Below are positions 33,419-42,018 of a DNA stretch of 64,000 nt, one piece after another. The notes under the pieces are model-generated. The model had not been told where the DNA came from. It did not search any database and saw only the letters and a program-made list of their open reading frames with translations. The DNA is from Myxococcales bacterium. GTDB taxonomy: Bacteria > Myxococcota_A > Polyangia > Polyangiales > JADJMO01. Where the stretch lies: positions 186,001-250,000 of the forward strand of contig JADJMO010000007.1 in assembly GCA_016709545.1 (NCBI GenBank), read 5' to 3'. Position 1 is the first letter of the stretch, and each line of letters begins with the position of its first letter. The translations under genes and the position numbers were made by a program.

Positions 33419-34066
33419 TCAGAGCAGCCGTCGCCAGTCGAAGGTCGCGTCGATGGGGCGGACGACCCGCGCAGGGACGCCGTAGGCGAGCACCGCGTCG
33501 GGGATGTCGCGGGCCACGACCGCGCCTGCGCCGACCACCGCGCCCGCGCCCACCTTCACGCGCGGCGCCAGCGTGACGCCGGTCGACACGAACGCGCCGC
33601 GACCGACCACCACTCGCCCACCCATGCGGACGCCCGGGCTGAGCGAGGCGCCGTCCTCGATGACGCAGTCGTGCTCCACGATGACGCCGGTGTTGATCAC
33701 GACCTGGGCGCCGACGACGGCCTCGGTGTGCACGACGGCGGTGGGGAAGACCACGGTGCCGGGACCGAGGCGGGCCGAGGGCGAGACCATCGCGCTCGGG
33801 TGGATGGCGACACCGAACCGCGCCCGGGGATGACGCTGCGCGAGCGCCTGGCGGACGACGTTGTCGCCGATCGCGAGCAGGGTGAGGTGCGTGTCGTCGA
33901 GCGACGCGACCGGACCCACGACGGGCGCGCCGAGCACGGTCTGTCCCTTCAGGGCGGCAGAGTCGTCGAGGAACGCGACCTCGTCGTCGGGGTGCGCCGC
34001 GCGGAGGATCTCGAGGAGGATGCGGCCCTGGGCGCCCGCGCCCACGATGCGCCATCGTTCGGACAT
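33419..34066 (-). CDS. NeuD/PglD-type sugar O/N-acyltransferase
   Basis: 215 residues. The N-terminal small Rossmann-like domain (WRIVGAGAQGRILLEIL) is typical of NeuD/PglD, followed by hexapeptide repeats. VVINTGVIVEHDCVIEDGASLSPGVRMGG contains the His (EHDC) used as general base in this family. It ends GVPARVVRPI. It transfers an acetyl group from acetyl-CoA to a sugar. It is preceded by a TACGAT hexamer six bases before the ATG and is followed by the GT2 gene. Confidence 0.88.
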   Translation of the reverse strand: MSERWRIVGAGAQGRILLEILRAAHPDDEVAFLDDSAALKGQTVLGAPVVGPVASLDDTHLTLLAIGDNVVRQALAQRHPRARFGVAIHPSAMVSPSARLGPGTVVFPTAVVHTEAVVGAQVVINTGVIVEHDCVIEDGASLSPGVRMGGRVVVGRGAFVSTGVTLAPRVKVGAGAVVGAGAVVARDIPDAVLAYGVPARVVRPIDATFDWRRLL

Positions 34067-34072
34067 GGCGGC

Positions 34073-34078
34073 ATCGTA
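34073..34078 (-). promoter_or_regulatory. Putative -10 (TACGAT) for a leaderless transcript
   Basis: On the minus strand TACGAT fits TAnnnT and ends six bases before the NeuD-type gene's ATG. It lies just beyond the stop of the upstream membrane gene. Confidence 0.45.
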
Positions 34079-34084
34079 GTCCGC

Positions 34085-35674
34085 TCAGGGGGCGGCGCGA
34101 GGCTTCGTCGACCACAGCTCCCAGTCGCCGGATCGGAGCAGGAGCTCACCGCGTCGGTAGGCGATGGTGACCTGGAGGGGGGTGGGCCTCCAGCCGTGCA
34201 CGAGGACGAGGTCGTTGTTGGCCCAGATCGCCTCGTCTTCCACCCAGTAGGTGTGGTTCACGCCGACCTTGTGCGGGTCCTTGCGGTAGCGCACCGGGTT
34301 CATGCCCCCCACCGCGGGGTTGTCCACGCACTGGCCGAACTTCTCCGCCATGTACCACTTGTCGACGTGCCAGAAGACGTGGGTCCGGAAGTAGTTGCTG
34401 TCGGCCCGGATCGCGTTGACGAAGTGCATCCGCTGCCGCGGTGGCGCGGCCGCGAGCACCCGGCGCAGGCCCGCGATCTCGCCCGAGTAGTGGTTCAGCG
34501 CCTGGTTCCAGGCGAAGAAGTGCACGCCGATCAGCGCCAGGAGCCCGAGCAGGATCGGGCGGCGGAAGGCGAGTGCGGGCGGCTCGAAGAACACCGGCGC
34601 GAGCCACAGCGCGACGGAGAGCTGCCGCGAGCCGATGACCGCCTGCTGCTCGGTGTGTTCGGGCAGCACGAAGAACGAGCCCACGGTGAGCAAGAACGCG
34701 AGCTCGAGCAGCAGCGGGCGACCGCGCCGCGGGCCGGTGAGTCGCGCGCAGACGAACGCGAGGGCCGCGAAGCCGAGGAGGACCTCGAGATCGAGCTCGC
34801 TGTTCCCGAGCACCTTGAGGTAGCCGGACATGTCGCGGAGCGCGTCCTCGACGTAGCGGAAGGCGACCGGCTTGGGGGAGGGGTTCGAGAACGTCCACTC
34901 GCCCGGCCGCGGCATCACGTCGAGCGCGCGGCGGAGCCAGCGACGCAGCAAGAGCAGCGAGGGGGCCACCGAGGTCAGAGCGAGGAGCCCTACCGCGGCG
35001 AACCTGCGAAGGCGCCTCTCCTGGAACGCGGCCACGAAGGTCCAGGCGCAGGCGATCACGCCGAGCCACAGGTAGACGTGGACATGCGCCAGGAACACGA
35101 GCACGAACCCCACGCTCGTCGCGATCCAGCGCCCGACGGTGGGGCGGTCGAGCAGGAGGTAGAAGGCGATCAGCGTCAGCAGGAAGAACGGCGCCGCGAA
35201 CACGAAGTTGGCGAACCCGCAGATCCACACCTCGGAGTAGACGAGCGGTACCGCGACCAGCGCACCCCACGCGGAGCGACGGAGCTTGCGCAGTGCGTAC
35301 AGCGACGCGAGGGGCACACCCGCCAGGTAGAACACCATGGCCGCGCGCATCGCGACGCCGACTCCGACCCAGCGGCCGACGGTCCCCGCCAGCACGTACA
35401 GCAGCGAGTTGGTGCCGAGCGCGTCGATGGGGGTGTAGAGGTCGGTGTAGATCGACCCGGGCCGGCCGCGATCGGCGACCACGGCCGCCATCGCGAGGTG
35501 ATGCCCGAAGTCCTGCATCGGGTGGTACGGCAGGCGCAGGTAGGTGAAGAGGCTGACGGCGAGCGCCACGAGGAGGGCCGCCACGGGGGCGACGGTCAGC
35601 CGCTCGACGGTCGGGTCGTCGCAGGGATCGAGGCGCCCGAGCGCGCGATCCAGTCGGTTCAGCACCCCCCGCAC
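34085..35674 (-). CDS. Polytopic membrane protein, possible glycosyltransferase (GT-C-like)
   Basis: 529 residues with about ten membrane spans. The first outside loop, LRLPYHPMQDFGHHLAMAAVVADRG, has the acidic/His composition seen in GT-C active-site loops. A C-terminal soluble domain (about 410-529) holds HVFWHVDKWYMAEKFGQCVDNPAVGG. No named family recognised. Its location upstream of NeuD and GT2 genes on the same strand supports a role in the same glycan pathway. Confidence 0.65.
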   Translation of the reverse strand: MRGVLNRLDRALGRLDPCDDPTVERLTVAPVAALLVALAVSLFTYLRLPYHPMQDFGHHLAMAAVVADRGRPGSIYTDLYTPIDALGTNSLLYVLAGTVGRWVGVGVAMRAAMVFYLAGVPLASLYALRKLRRSAWGALVAVPLVYSEVWICGFANFVFAAPFFLLTLIAFYLLLDRPTVGRWIATSVGFVLVFLAHVHVYLWLGVIACAWTFVAAFQERRLRRFAAVGLLALTSVAPSLLLLRRWLRRALDVMPRPGEWTFSNPSPKPVAFRYVEDALRDMSGYLKVLGNSELDLEVLLGFAALAFVCARLTGPRRGRPLLLELAFLLTVGSFFVLPEHTEQQAVIGSRQLSVALWLAPVFFEPPALAFRRPILLGLLALIGVHFFAWNQALNHYSGEIAGLRRVLAAAPPRQRMHFVNAIRADSNYFRTHVFWHVDKWYMAEKFGQCVDNPAVGGMNPVRYRKDPHKVGVNHTYWVEDEAIWANNDLVLVHGWRPTPLQVTIAYRRGELLLRSGDWELWSTKPRAAP

Positions 35675-35784
35675 GGCGCGGGTTGTAGTGGATGGGGTAG
35701 ACCTTGTCGAAGCGGCGGCGAGGTGGAGCCCAGCGCGAGCGGAGTCGTGCTTGCCAAGTTCGTGGTCACGCGCACGATCACGAG

Positions 35785-36993
35785 ATGGCGTCCAAGATCA
35801 CGGCTCTCCTCGCGGCGACGTCGCTCGTGGTGGCCTGCAGCGGAGAAGCTCCCGCCGAAGAGGCCGCGCGAGATGCGGGCCCAGCTGACCCCGCTCCGCC
35901 CGGTCCGCCACCTCGCCTGCTGTGGGCGTCCTCCCTGTATGGCTACTCAACCCCCAAGGTCGCCACCGACGGCGATGGAAACGTCTACGTGGGCGACGGC
36001 ACGTACCCGCTCCCGCCTGCTTGCAAGCCGGACGACAGTTCCACCGTCACCAAGCTCGATCCCTCGGGCAAGCAGCTCTGGGTCCGCTGCTTCCCCATGT
36101 CCTTGGCGGACCTCGCGGTCGGTCGCGGTGGTCGCATCGTCGTGGCCACCGTGGGCAGTCTGGACTTCGTCGACGTGCACGGCCTCGACGGGGAGGGGGT
36201 CGAGCGCTGGGTGTGGCATGGCCGCACCGGTGGCGTCAACCCGATCGCGCGGGTCGCCGTGGGACCGCTCGGGCACGTGATCGCGGCGGTGGGCGCGGCG
36301 CCGATGGACCGGCCGGCAGAGCGAAAGATCCGCGTGCAGCAGTTCCTGCCGGACGGCACACCCGGATGGGTTCGCGGGCTCGACGACGGGTACATCCTGG
36401 AAGCTCTCGCGAGCGACGATGCGGGCAGCTACTTCGTCGGTGCGGAGGGCCCGGCAGGCAAGTACGTCGGCACAGGTGGGCCGGAGGAGATCGCCTGGTG
36501 GAAGCTCGATTCCACGGGGGTGCCACGTCTCACCCGCCACTTGCCTGGCTCCTACCTCGTGCAGCTCGCGGCGGACGACCGCTTCCTCTTTCAAGTGAGT
36601 GTCGCCGGCAAGAAGACCGAAGTACGAGCCTTCGACGCCACGACCGGGGTCGATGCCTGGCAGGTGGACCTCCCCAAGGCGGACTACGGAGGATGCGCGA
36701 TCGCTGCCGCCGGGGAGGGACGACTGGTGGTCGTGACGTCCCAGCCGGGCGCGGTCTCCTGGGTCAAGGTCCTCGCCTCGCTCGACCTGTTCGACGACCG
36801 AGGGAAGAAGGTGTGGTCCACCTGGCACCCGACCCACAGCCCGACCGGCATGGACGAAGAGAGCGCGCCGACGAGCGTCGCGGTGGCGGCCGGCAAGGTG
36901 GTGGTCGGTGGGCAGTTCACGGGAGTGGTCGACTTCGGGGCGGGCAGCTACGGCGCCACCAGGGCCAGCTTCCTCGCCCGCTTCGAGCTGTGA
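35785..36993 (+). CDS. Beta-propeller-like lipoprotein
   Basis: 402 residues with lipobox LVVACS followed by a short Ala/Glu/Pro linker. The body is a run of repeats with the pattern VATDGDGNVYVGDG, KLDPSGKQLWVRCF and AVGPLGHVIAAVG, which is the PQQ/SBBP-like propeller repeat. It ends in TGVVDFGAGSYGATRASFLARFEL, common in Polyangia SBBP-like proteins. It is probably an outer-surface binding protein. It is flanked on both sides by glycan genes on the opposite strand but has no obvious pathway link. Confidence 0.72.
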   Translation: MASKITALLAATSLVVACSGEAPAEEAARDAGPADPAPPGPPPRLLWASSLYGYSTPKVATDGDGNVYVGDGTYPLPPACKPDDSSTVTKLDPSGKQLWVRCFPMSLADLAVGRGGRIVVATVGSLDFVDVHGLDGEGVERWVWHGRTGGVNPIARVAVGPLGHVIAAVGAAPMDRPAERKIRVQQFLPDGTPGWVRGLDDGYILEALASDDAGSYFVGAEGPAGKYVGTGGPEEIAWWKLDSTGVPRLTRHLPGSYLVQLAADDRFLFQVSVAGKKTEVRAFDATTGVDAWQVDLPKADYGGCAIAAAGEGRLVVVTSQPGAVSWVKVLASLDLFDDRGKKVWSTWHPTHSPTGMDEESAPTSVAVAAGKVVVGGQFTGVVDFGAGSYGATRASFLARFEL

Positions 36994-37001
36994 CGATACG
37001 C

Positions 37002-38819
37002 TCACGGACAGCGCAGCGTGCTCCCCGCGCGCGCCGCGTGCGCTTTGGCGTCGTCGTCCAGCTTCATCGTCGCCTCGAGCCGCGCGAGCTCTCCCCACAG
37101 GCACACCCGCGTCCGCCCCTTGCCCTCGGCGAGCGCGCGCATGCGCAGCAGCGGGTTCGCCCCCTCCGGCTCCCAGGTCACCGCGAACGCGCGCCGGATC
37201 TCGACCCCGCGGTCGCCCGCCTCCGCCGCGCGCGGCTCGCTGAACGCCGGCCGCAGCCCGAGCCAGGCCACCCCCGCCACCAGGAGCACGCGCGCCGCGA
37301 CCCCTAGCAGCGAGTCGTTCGCCGGCCACAGCGCCGCGAGCAGCACCGCCGCCGCGAGGCACCCGAGCACCACCCGGAAGTACGTCGCCGAGTGCACCCC
37401 GAACACGTGGCCGAGGTGGTAGGGCGCGAACCCGGCGCGCGCGTACGGCAGCGCGAAATCCGGCAGCGGCCGCACGAGCTCCTCGGGGACCGTGTTGTAG
37501 ACCAGCCCCACGAACCCGATCTGCACCACGCTGGCGCAGGCCAGCCCGCCGGCGATCCCGCGCAGCCAGAGCCGCGCCCCCGGGTTCTTCTGGCTGATGC
37601 GCTCGAGGCCGTACGCCGCGCCGCACGCGAAGAACGGCGGCGCCGCCCCCACGAGGCGCGGGCCGATCGTCCAGCCGCCGCGCCACACCACCGCACCACT
37701 GACTGCGACCACCAGGATGACCATGGCGACGATCGCGAACGTGACCGCGAGCCGCTGGGCGCCGTGCGTCTCGCGCCGGCCGTGCGGGTAGAAGATCACC
37801 GCCGGCACCGCGAGCACCGCGAGCCACATGAACGGGCTCGTGCCGAGGAAGCCGAACGTGGGGTTGAACAGGAGGTCGACGCAGTGCTCGAGGTTCGGCG
37901 GCTCGATACCGAACAGGCCGCGCACGTGGAACGCCTTGTACGAGGCGTTCTCGAGCATCTTGTGGCCCGGCGTGAAGGGGTCGCCGTAGGCGCGCCACTG
38001 GAACAGCATCAGCACCGCGACGTCGATCGCGCCGCCGATCCCGAACGCGACGAGGCGCGTGGGCCGGTAGAACGTGAAGAGCGCGTAGACCCCGAGCACG
38101 GCCGACACCACGAGGCCGTGGTACTCGAGCACGGTGCACAGGCCCGTCAGGAGGCCCGCCAGGAACGCGCGCTTCCAGGACCGCTCGCGGGCGTCCGTCG
38201 CGTGGTCGAGGCGCTCCTCGGTGATCACCGCGAACGCCGAGAACGCCGCGCAGGCGAACGCCGCGTGCGACACGAACATCTGCGCGTAGGCGAGGAAGTT
38301 CGTCCCGAGGCCGGCGGCGATCACCGCGGTCATGCGGAACACCACGTCGGGCACGAAGCGGCGCAGGAACCGTTCGAACCAGATCAGGAACAGGAAGCAG
38401 GGGATCTGCGTCGTGAAGAACCGCATCACGAAGGTGGCGTCGCGGAGCCACGCGGCCTTCTCGACCGGCGGGGAACCGACGCCGGGTGGGGTGCGCCCGC
38501 GGAGCCCCTCGAGCTTGACCCACGTCCAGTAGGGGACCACCCCGAGGTAGCTGATCGCGGGGCCCTTCACCGAGTAGACGTGCTCGACCTTGGTCACCGG
38601 GTCGGGCGCCTTGGCCATGTCGTTGATCCAGCCGTGCCGCTGGACCATGCGGTCGATGCGGAGCGTGCCGTCCTCGACCAGGGCCATGGTCATGTAGGTC
38701 CGCACGTTCTCGTTGGGGTTGTTGACCGCCGCGAGGTACGGGAACACCGACAGGATCACCACACCAGCGAGGGCCAGGCACAGCGCGACACAGCGCGACG
38801 GTCGCAGGAGCCCAGGCAC
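37002..38819 (-). CDS. Large polytopic membrane protein, possible GT39-like transferase
   Basis: 605 residues with about twelve hydrophobic segments. After the first span comes a loop NNPNENVRTYMTMALVEDGTLRIDRM...VYSVKGPAISYLGVVPYW. The KGP...P.Y pattern resembles bacterial GT39/ArnT-like and related GT-C proteins. The C-terminal about 70 residues (RIRRAFAVTWEPEG...ARAGSTLRCP) are soluble. Substrate unknown. It is divergent from aminotransferase 3 with a 92-base gap. Confidence 0.65.
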   Translation of the reverse strand: MPGLLRPSRCVALCLALAGVVILSVFPYLAAVNNPNENVRTYMTMALVEDGTLRIDRMVQRHGWINDMAKAPDPVTKVEHVYSVKGPAISYLGVVPYWTWVKLEGLRGRTPPGVGSPPVEKAAWLRDATFVMRFFTTQIPCFLFLIWFERFLRRFVPDVVFRMTAVIAAGLGTNFLAYAQMFVSHAAFACAAFSAFAVITEERLDHATDARERSWKRAFLAGLLTGLCTVLEYHGLVVSAVLGVYALFTFYRPTRLVAFGIGGAIDVAVLMLFQWRAYGDPFTPGHKMLENASYKAFHVRGLFGIEPPNLEHCVDLLFNPTFGFLGTSPFMWLAVLAVPAVIFYPHGRRETHGAQRLAVTFAIVAMVILVVAVSGAVVWRGGWTIGPRLVGAAPPFFACGAAYGLERISQKNPGARLWLRGIAGGLACASVVQIGFVGLVYNTVPEELVRPLPDFALPYARAGFAPYHLGHVFGVHSATYFRVVLGCLAAAVLLAALWPANDSLLGVAARVLLVAGVAWLGLRPAFSEPRAAEAGDRGVEIRRAFAVTWEPEGANPLLRMRALAEGKGRTRVCLWGELARLEATMKLDDDAKAHAARAGSTLRCP

Positions 38820-38911
38820 GCGCCGCTTCTAGCAAGCTTCCCCGGATGGACCAAGCCCTGGCCCGGGACGTGCACATGGGAGCCCCGGGCGCTAGAGTCC
38901 CGCCCCTCCGC

Positions 38912-40066
38912 ATGTCCCAAGACCTGTTCGCCAATCACGTCCCGCTGATGCGCCCCTGGCTCGGCGAAGAAGAGGTGCAGGCCATCCGCGAGGTGGTCCT
39001 GTCCGGGTGGGTGTGCCTCGGCCCCAAGGCCGCCGAGCTCGAGCGGCGCATCGCGGCCATGGTGGGCGCCAAGCACGGCGTCGCCACCAACTCGGCCACG
39101 AGCGCGCTCCACCTCACCATGCAGGTGAGGGGCGTGAAGCCGGGCGACGAGGTCATCATCCCGACCTTCACGTGCATGGCCAACGCCAACGCGGTGGTCA
39201 TCGCGGGCGGCGTGCCCACGTTCGCGGACATCGACCGGCGCACCTACAACCTCGACGCAGCCGACGTCGAGCGCCGCATCGGCCCCAAGACCCGCGCCAT
39301 CATGATGGTCGACCAGATCGGCCTCCCCGCCGACCTCGACGCCATGAAGGCCGTCGCCGACAAGCACAGCCTCCTCCTGTTCGACGACGCCGCCACGGCG
39401 TTCGGCGCCAAGTACAAGGGCCGCTACCTGGGCGGGCACGGCGTCCCCACCTCGTACAGCTTCCACCCGCGCAAGATGATCACGACCGGCGAGGGCGGGA
39501 TGATCATGCTGGACGACGACGCCTGGGCCGAGCGCGCGCGCGTGCTCCGCTCGACCGGCGCGAGCGTCTCCGACCTCAAGCGCCACGAGGCCAAGGGCGC
39601 GCTTTTCCAGGAGTACTTCGAGTCCGGCTACAACTACCGGCTCACCGACATCCAGGCGGCGATGGGCCTCGTGCAGCTCGACAAGGTCCCCGCCATGCTG
39701 CAGCAGCGCGCCGACCAGGCTGCGCGCTACCACGCGCTGCTCGCGAAGCTAGAAGAGGTCGAGCCGCCGTTCGTCCCTGAGTGGGCGACCCACGCCTGGT
39801 CGTCCTACTGCATCCGCTTGCGACCCGGCGCGAAAGTGTCGGCCGACGAGGTCGTGCGCCGCATGGCCGAGCGCAACGTGAGCTGCCGGCGCGGCATCCA
39901 GCCGCTCCACCACGAGCCGTATTTCCGCGACCGCTGGGCGAGCGATCACTTCCCGGAGACCGAGGCCGCCGCCAAGGAGACCCTCTTTCTCCCGATCTTC
40001 CCGGGGCTCACCGAGCAGGAGCAGCTGCAGGTGGTGGCCGCGCTGGAGCAGAGCCTGCGCGCATGA
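38912..40066 (+). CDS. DegT/DnrJ/EryC1/StrS aminotransferase 3
   Basis: 384 residues. ATNSATSALHLTMQ binds the PLP phosphate, LLFDDAATAFG holds the Asp, and SYSFHPRKMITTGEGG carries the Schiff-base Lys. ESGYNYRLTDIQAAMG and RRGIQPLHHEPYF are family blocks. It is related to perosamine synthetase-type members (SDR/RfbE like). The ATG was chosen where similarity begins (MSQDLFANHVPLM); TAGAGT lies 13 bases upstream. Its stop overlaps the next ATG. Confidence 0.92.
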   Translation: MSQDLFANHVPLMRPWLGEEEVQAIREVVLSGWVCLGPKAAELERRIAAMVGAKHGVATNSATSALHLTMQVRGVKPGDEVIIPTFTCMANANAVVIAGGVPTFADIDRRTYNLDAADVERRIGPKTRAIMMVDQIGLPADLDAMKAVADKHSLLLFDDAATAFGAKYKGRYLGGHGVPTSYSFHPRKMITTGEGGMIMLDDDAWAERARVLRSTGASVSDLKRHEAKGALFQEYFESGYNYRLTDIQAAMGLVQLDKVPAMLQQRADQAARYHALLAKLEEVEPPFVPEWATHAWSSYCIRLRPGAKVSADEVVRRMAERNVSCRRGIQPLHHEPYFRDRWASDHFPETEAAAKETLFLPIFPGLTEQEQLQVVAALEQSLRA

Positions 40067-41103
40067 GCGTCACGAGCGAGCCCCGCGTCGAGACCCCGCA
40101 GGCCCGCAGCCTGCGCGGGCCGATCCTGCTGCTCGTGAAGCTCGGGCTCGCGGCGGCGCTCGTCGGCTGGCTCGTGCACAAGCGCGCCCTCGACTTCGGC
40201 GCGCTCCGCTTCCTCGTCGTCGACCCGCGGCTCTTCGTCGCGAACCTCGCCGCGTTCATCGCGTGCTCGGTCGTCCTGTCGACCGCGCGGTGGTGGCTCT
40301 TGCTGCGCACCATCGGCGTGCGGTTGCCCGCGGGGCGCGCCACGGCGCTGCAGCTCATGGCGCTGTTCTTCAACGTCGCCATCCCGGGCAACATCGGCGG
40401 CGACTTCGTCAAGGCGCTCTACGTCGCGCGCGATCAGGGCACGCCGCGTGCGCCGCTGCTCCTGCTCGTCGCCATCGAGCGCGTGCTCGGGCTCCTCGGC
40501 CTGGTGTTCATGGCCTCGATCGCGGCGCTGGTGCGGCCCGGCGTGTTCGCCAACGCCGCGCTGCGGCCCACCCTCGTCGTGGTGCTCTTGCTCGCGGCTG
40601 GAGGTGTCGTCGGGCCCGTCGTCTTCGCGCTGCTGCTCCGCTGGCTCGGCCCCCGGGCGGACCCTTGGCTCGGCGGACCGTCCCGCGTCGCACACATCGT
40701 CGCGCAGCTGGTCGCGGGGAGCCGCTTGGTCCTCCAGCGGCCGCTCCTGCTGCTGCTCGCGCTCCTCTGCTCGATGGCGATGCATGGCGTCGCCATGGCG
40801 TATTTCACGCTCCTCACGCGCGTCGTCGCGGGGCACGCCGTGGACTACGGCGCGGTGGCCACCGTGTTCCCCATCGGCCTCCTCACCACGGTGCTGCCGC
40901 TCTCGCCCGCCGGCATGGGGGTCGGGCACGTGGCCTTCGATCGCCTCTACCAGCTGGTGGGGCTCACCGGCGGCGCCACGGTGTTCAACGTGTTCCTGCT
41001 CGGCCAGCTCGTGCCGTGCACGGTCGGGGTGCTGCCCTACCTGATGCTCCGCATCAAGGACACCGTGCGCACGGCGAACAACGAAGCGTCGACCGCAGAC
41101 TGA
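40063..41103 (+). CDS. TIGR00374/LPG-synthase-type integral membrane protein
   Basis: 346 residues with about eight spans and the family landmarks ALFFNVAIPGNIGGDFVKALY and PLSPAGMGVGHVAFDRLY. These proteins (UPF0104) are flippase-like membrane domains, also found fused in lysyl-PG synthase MprF, and often occur in glycan and isoprenoid-linked loci. There is no DUF2156 domain, so no aminoacyl transfer. It could move a lipid-linked sugar. Coupled to aminotransferase 3 by ATGA; its stop directly abuts the stop of the convergent discoidin gene. Confidence 0.85.
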   Translation: MSVTSEPRVETPQARSLRGPILLLVKLGLAAALVGWLVHKRALDFGALRFLVVDPRLFVANLAAFIACSVVLSTARWWLLLRTIGVRLPAGRATALQLMALFFNVAIPGNIGGDFVKALYVARDQGTPRAPLLLLVAIERVLGLLGLVFMASIAALVRPGVFANAALRPTLVVVLLLAAGGVVGPVVFALLLRWLGPRADPWLGGPSRVAHIVAQLVAGSRLVLQRPLLLLLALLCSMAMHGVAMAYFTLLTRVVAGHAVDYGAVATVFPIGLLTTVLPLSPAGMGVGHVAFDRLYQLVGLTGGATVFNVFLLGQLVPCTVGVLPYLMLRIKDTVRTANNEASTAD

Positions 41104-42003
41104 CTATTCGAGGACGACCTCGGCGATCGCGCCGCCCTGGCCGGCCCACGTCTTGACCACGATGCGCACCTTCTCGACCGGGGTCTTGCCGACCCCGAGG
41201 TCGATGCTCCGCCAGTCGGGCTTGAGCGAGAAAGGCCCGAGGTTGGTGGGGATGGTCTTGATCGGCCGCCCTCCGCTCCACACCTCGATGTCGGCCTCGA
41301 GCACGCCGCGGTCGGGGTTGCCGCTGTTCTTGCCGTTGAGGATCTTGATGCGGGCGAACGCGCGCGGCTTGCTCGGCGCGACCTCGAGCCAGCCCGGCGT
41401 GGAGTCGGGCAAGAGCCACTCGGTGGAGTCGACGCCGTCGGTCACGTTCGCCGGGGCGAAGCGTGCGCCCCAGCTGGTGGAGGCGTCGATCTTCAGCGCG
41501 ACGGGACGCCGCGCGAGCCACGCCCCGAACACGAGCGAGGCGATCAGGAAGAAGGCTACGCCACCGACCCGCGTCCGGCGAACGCGCACGCGCTCGGCGT
41601 CGTCGAAGGCGAGGGGCAGGAGCACGGCGTCGAGGGCCGCGTGCAGGTCGACGAGGGCCTTGAAGAGCGCCTGGTGCTCGCCTTCGACCTCGGCGTCGAG
41701 CACCGGGAGGCGTTCGCTCGCCGAGAGCGCCTTCTCTATCTCGGTGCGCTGCTCGTCGGGCAAGGGGGGGGCCTGGTCGGCGCCGCTCGCGGCGTGGGCG
41801 AGCTCCAGCGCGGCGCGCGCCAGCGCGAGCGCTTCTGCGCGGCCGCCGTACGCCCAGAGGGCCTCGGCGGCTTCCTTCTTCTGCTGCGCCTGGTGCACCT
41901 TACGCTGGAGCGTCGTGCGCTGCTCGGCCGGCATCTTGGCGGCGCGCTGCTCGGCGTCACGCAGGAGAAACCACTCGCGGACTTCGGTGGAGAGGGACGA
42001 CAT
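41104..42003 (-). CDS. Membrane-anchored discoidin-like protein 2
   Basis: 299 residues, intact. The N-terminal about 140 residues are helical and charged (REWFLLRDAEQRAAKM, EALWAYGGRAEALALARAALELAH). Then comes one membrane span (GGVAFFLIASLVFGAWLA) and a C-terminal beta-sandwich with the discoidin pattern RFAPANVTDGVDSTEWLLPD..GWLEV and SLKPDWRSIDLG...KVRIVVKTWAGQGG. The N-terminus is cytoplasmic if the basic residues before the span follow the positive-inside rule, placing the sandwich outside. Copy 3 at 46609 is the closest relative. Confidence 0.75.
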   Translation of the reverse strand: MSSLSTEVREWFLLRDAEQRAAKMPAEQRTTLQRKVHQAQQKKEAAEALWAYGGRAEALALARAALELAHAASGADQAPPLPDEQRTEIEKALSASERLPVLDAEVEGEHQALFKALVDLHAALDAVLLPLAFDDAERVRVRRTRVGGVAFFLIASLVFGAWLARRPVALKIDASTSWGARFAPANVTDGVDSTEWLLPDSTPGWLEVAPSKPRAFARIKILNGKNSGNPDRGVLEADIEVWSGGRPIKTIPTNLGPFSLKPDWRSIDLGVGKTPVEKVRIVVKTWAGQGGAIAEVVLE

Positions 42004-42018
42004 CGCGGCGGTCGTACG

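Noticed and set aside
33671..36280. Open frame of 869 codons on the plus strand
   Set aside because: Covers the NeuD-type and membrane genes in antisense and enters the propeller lipoprotein out of frame; no recognisable domain.
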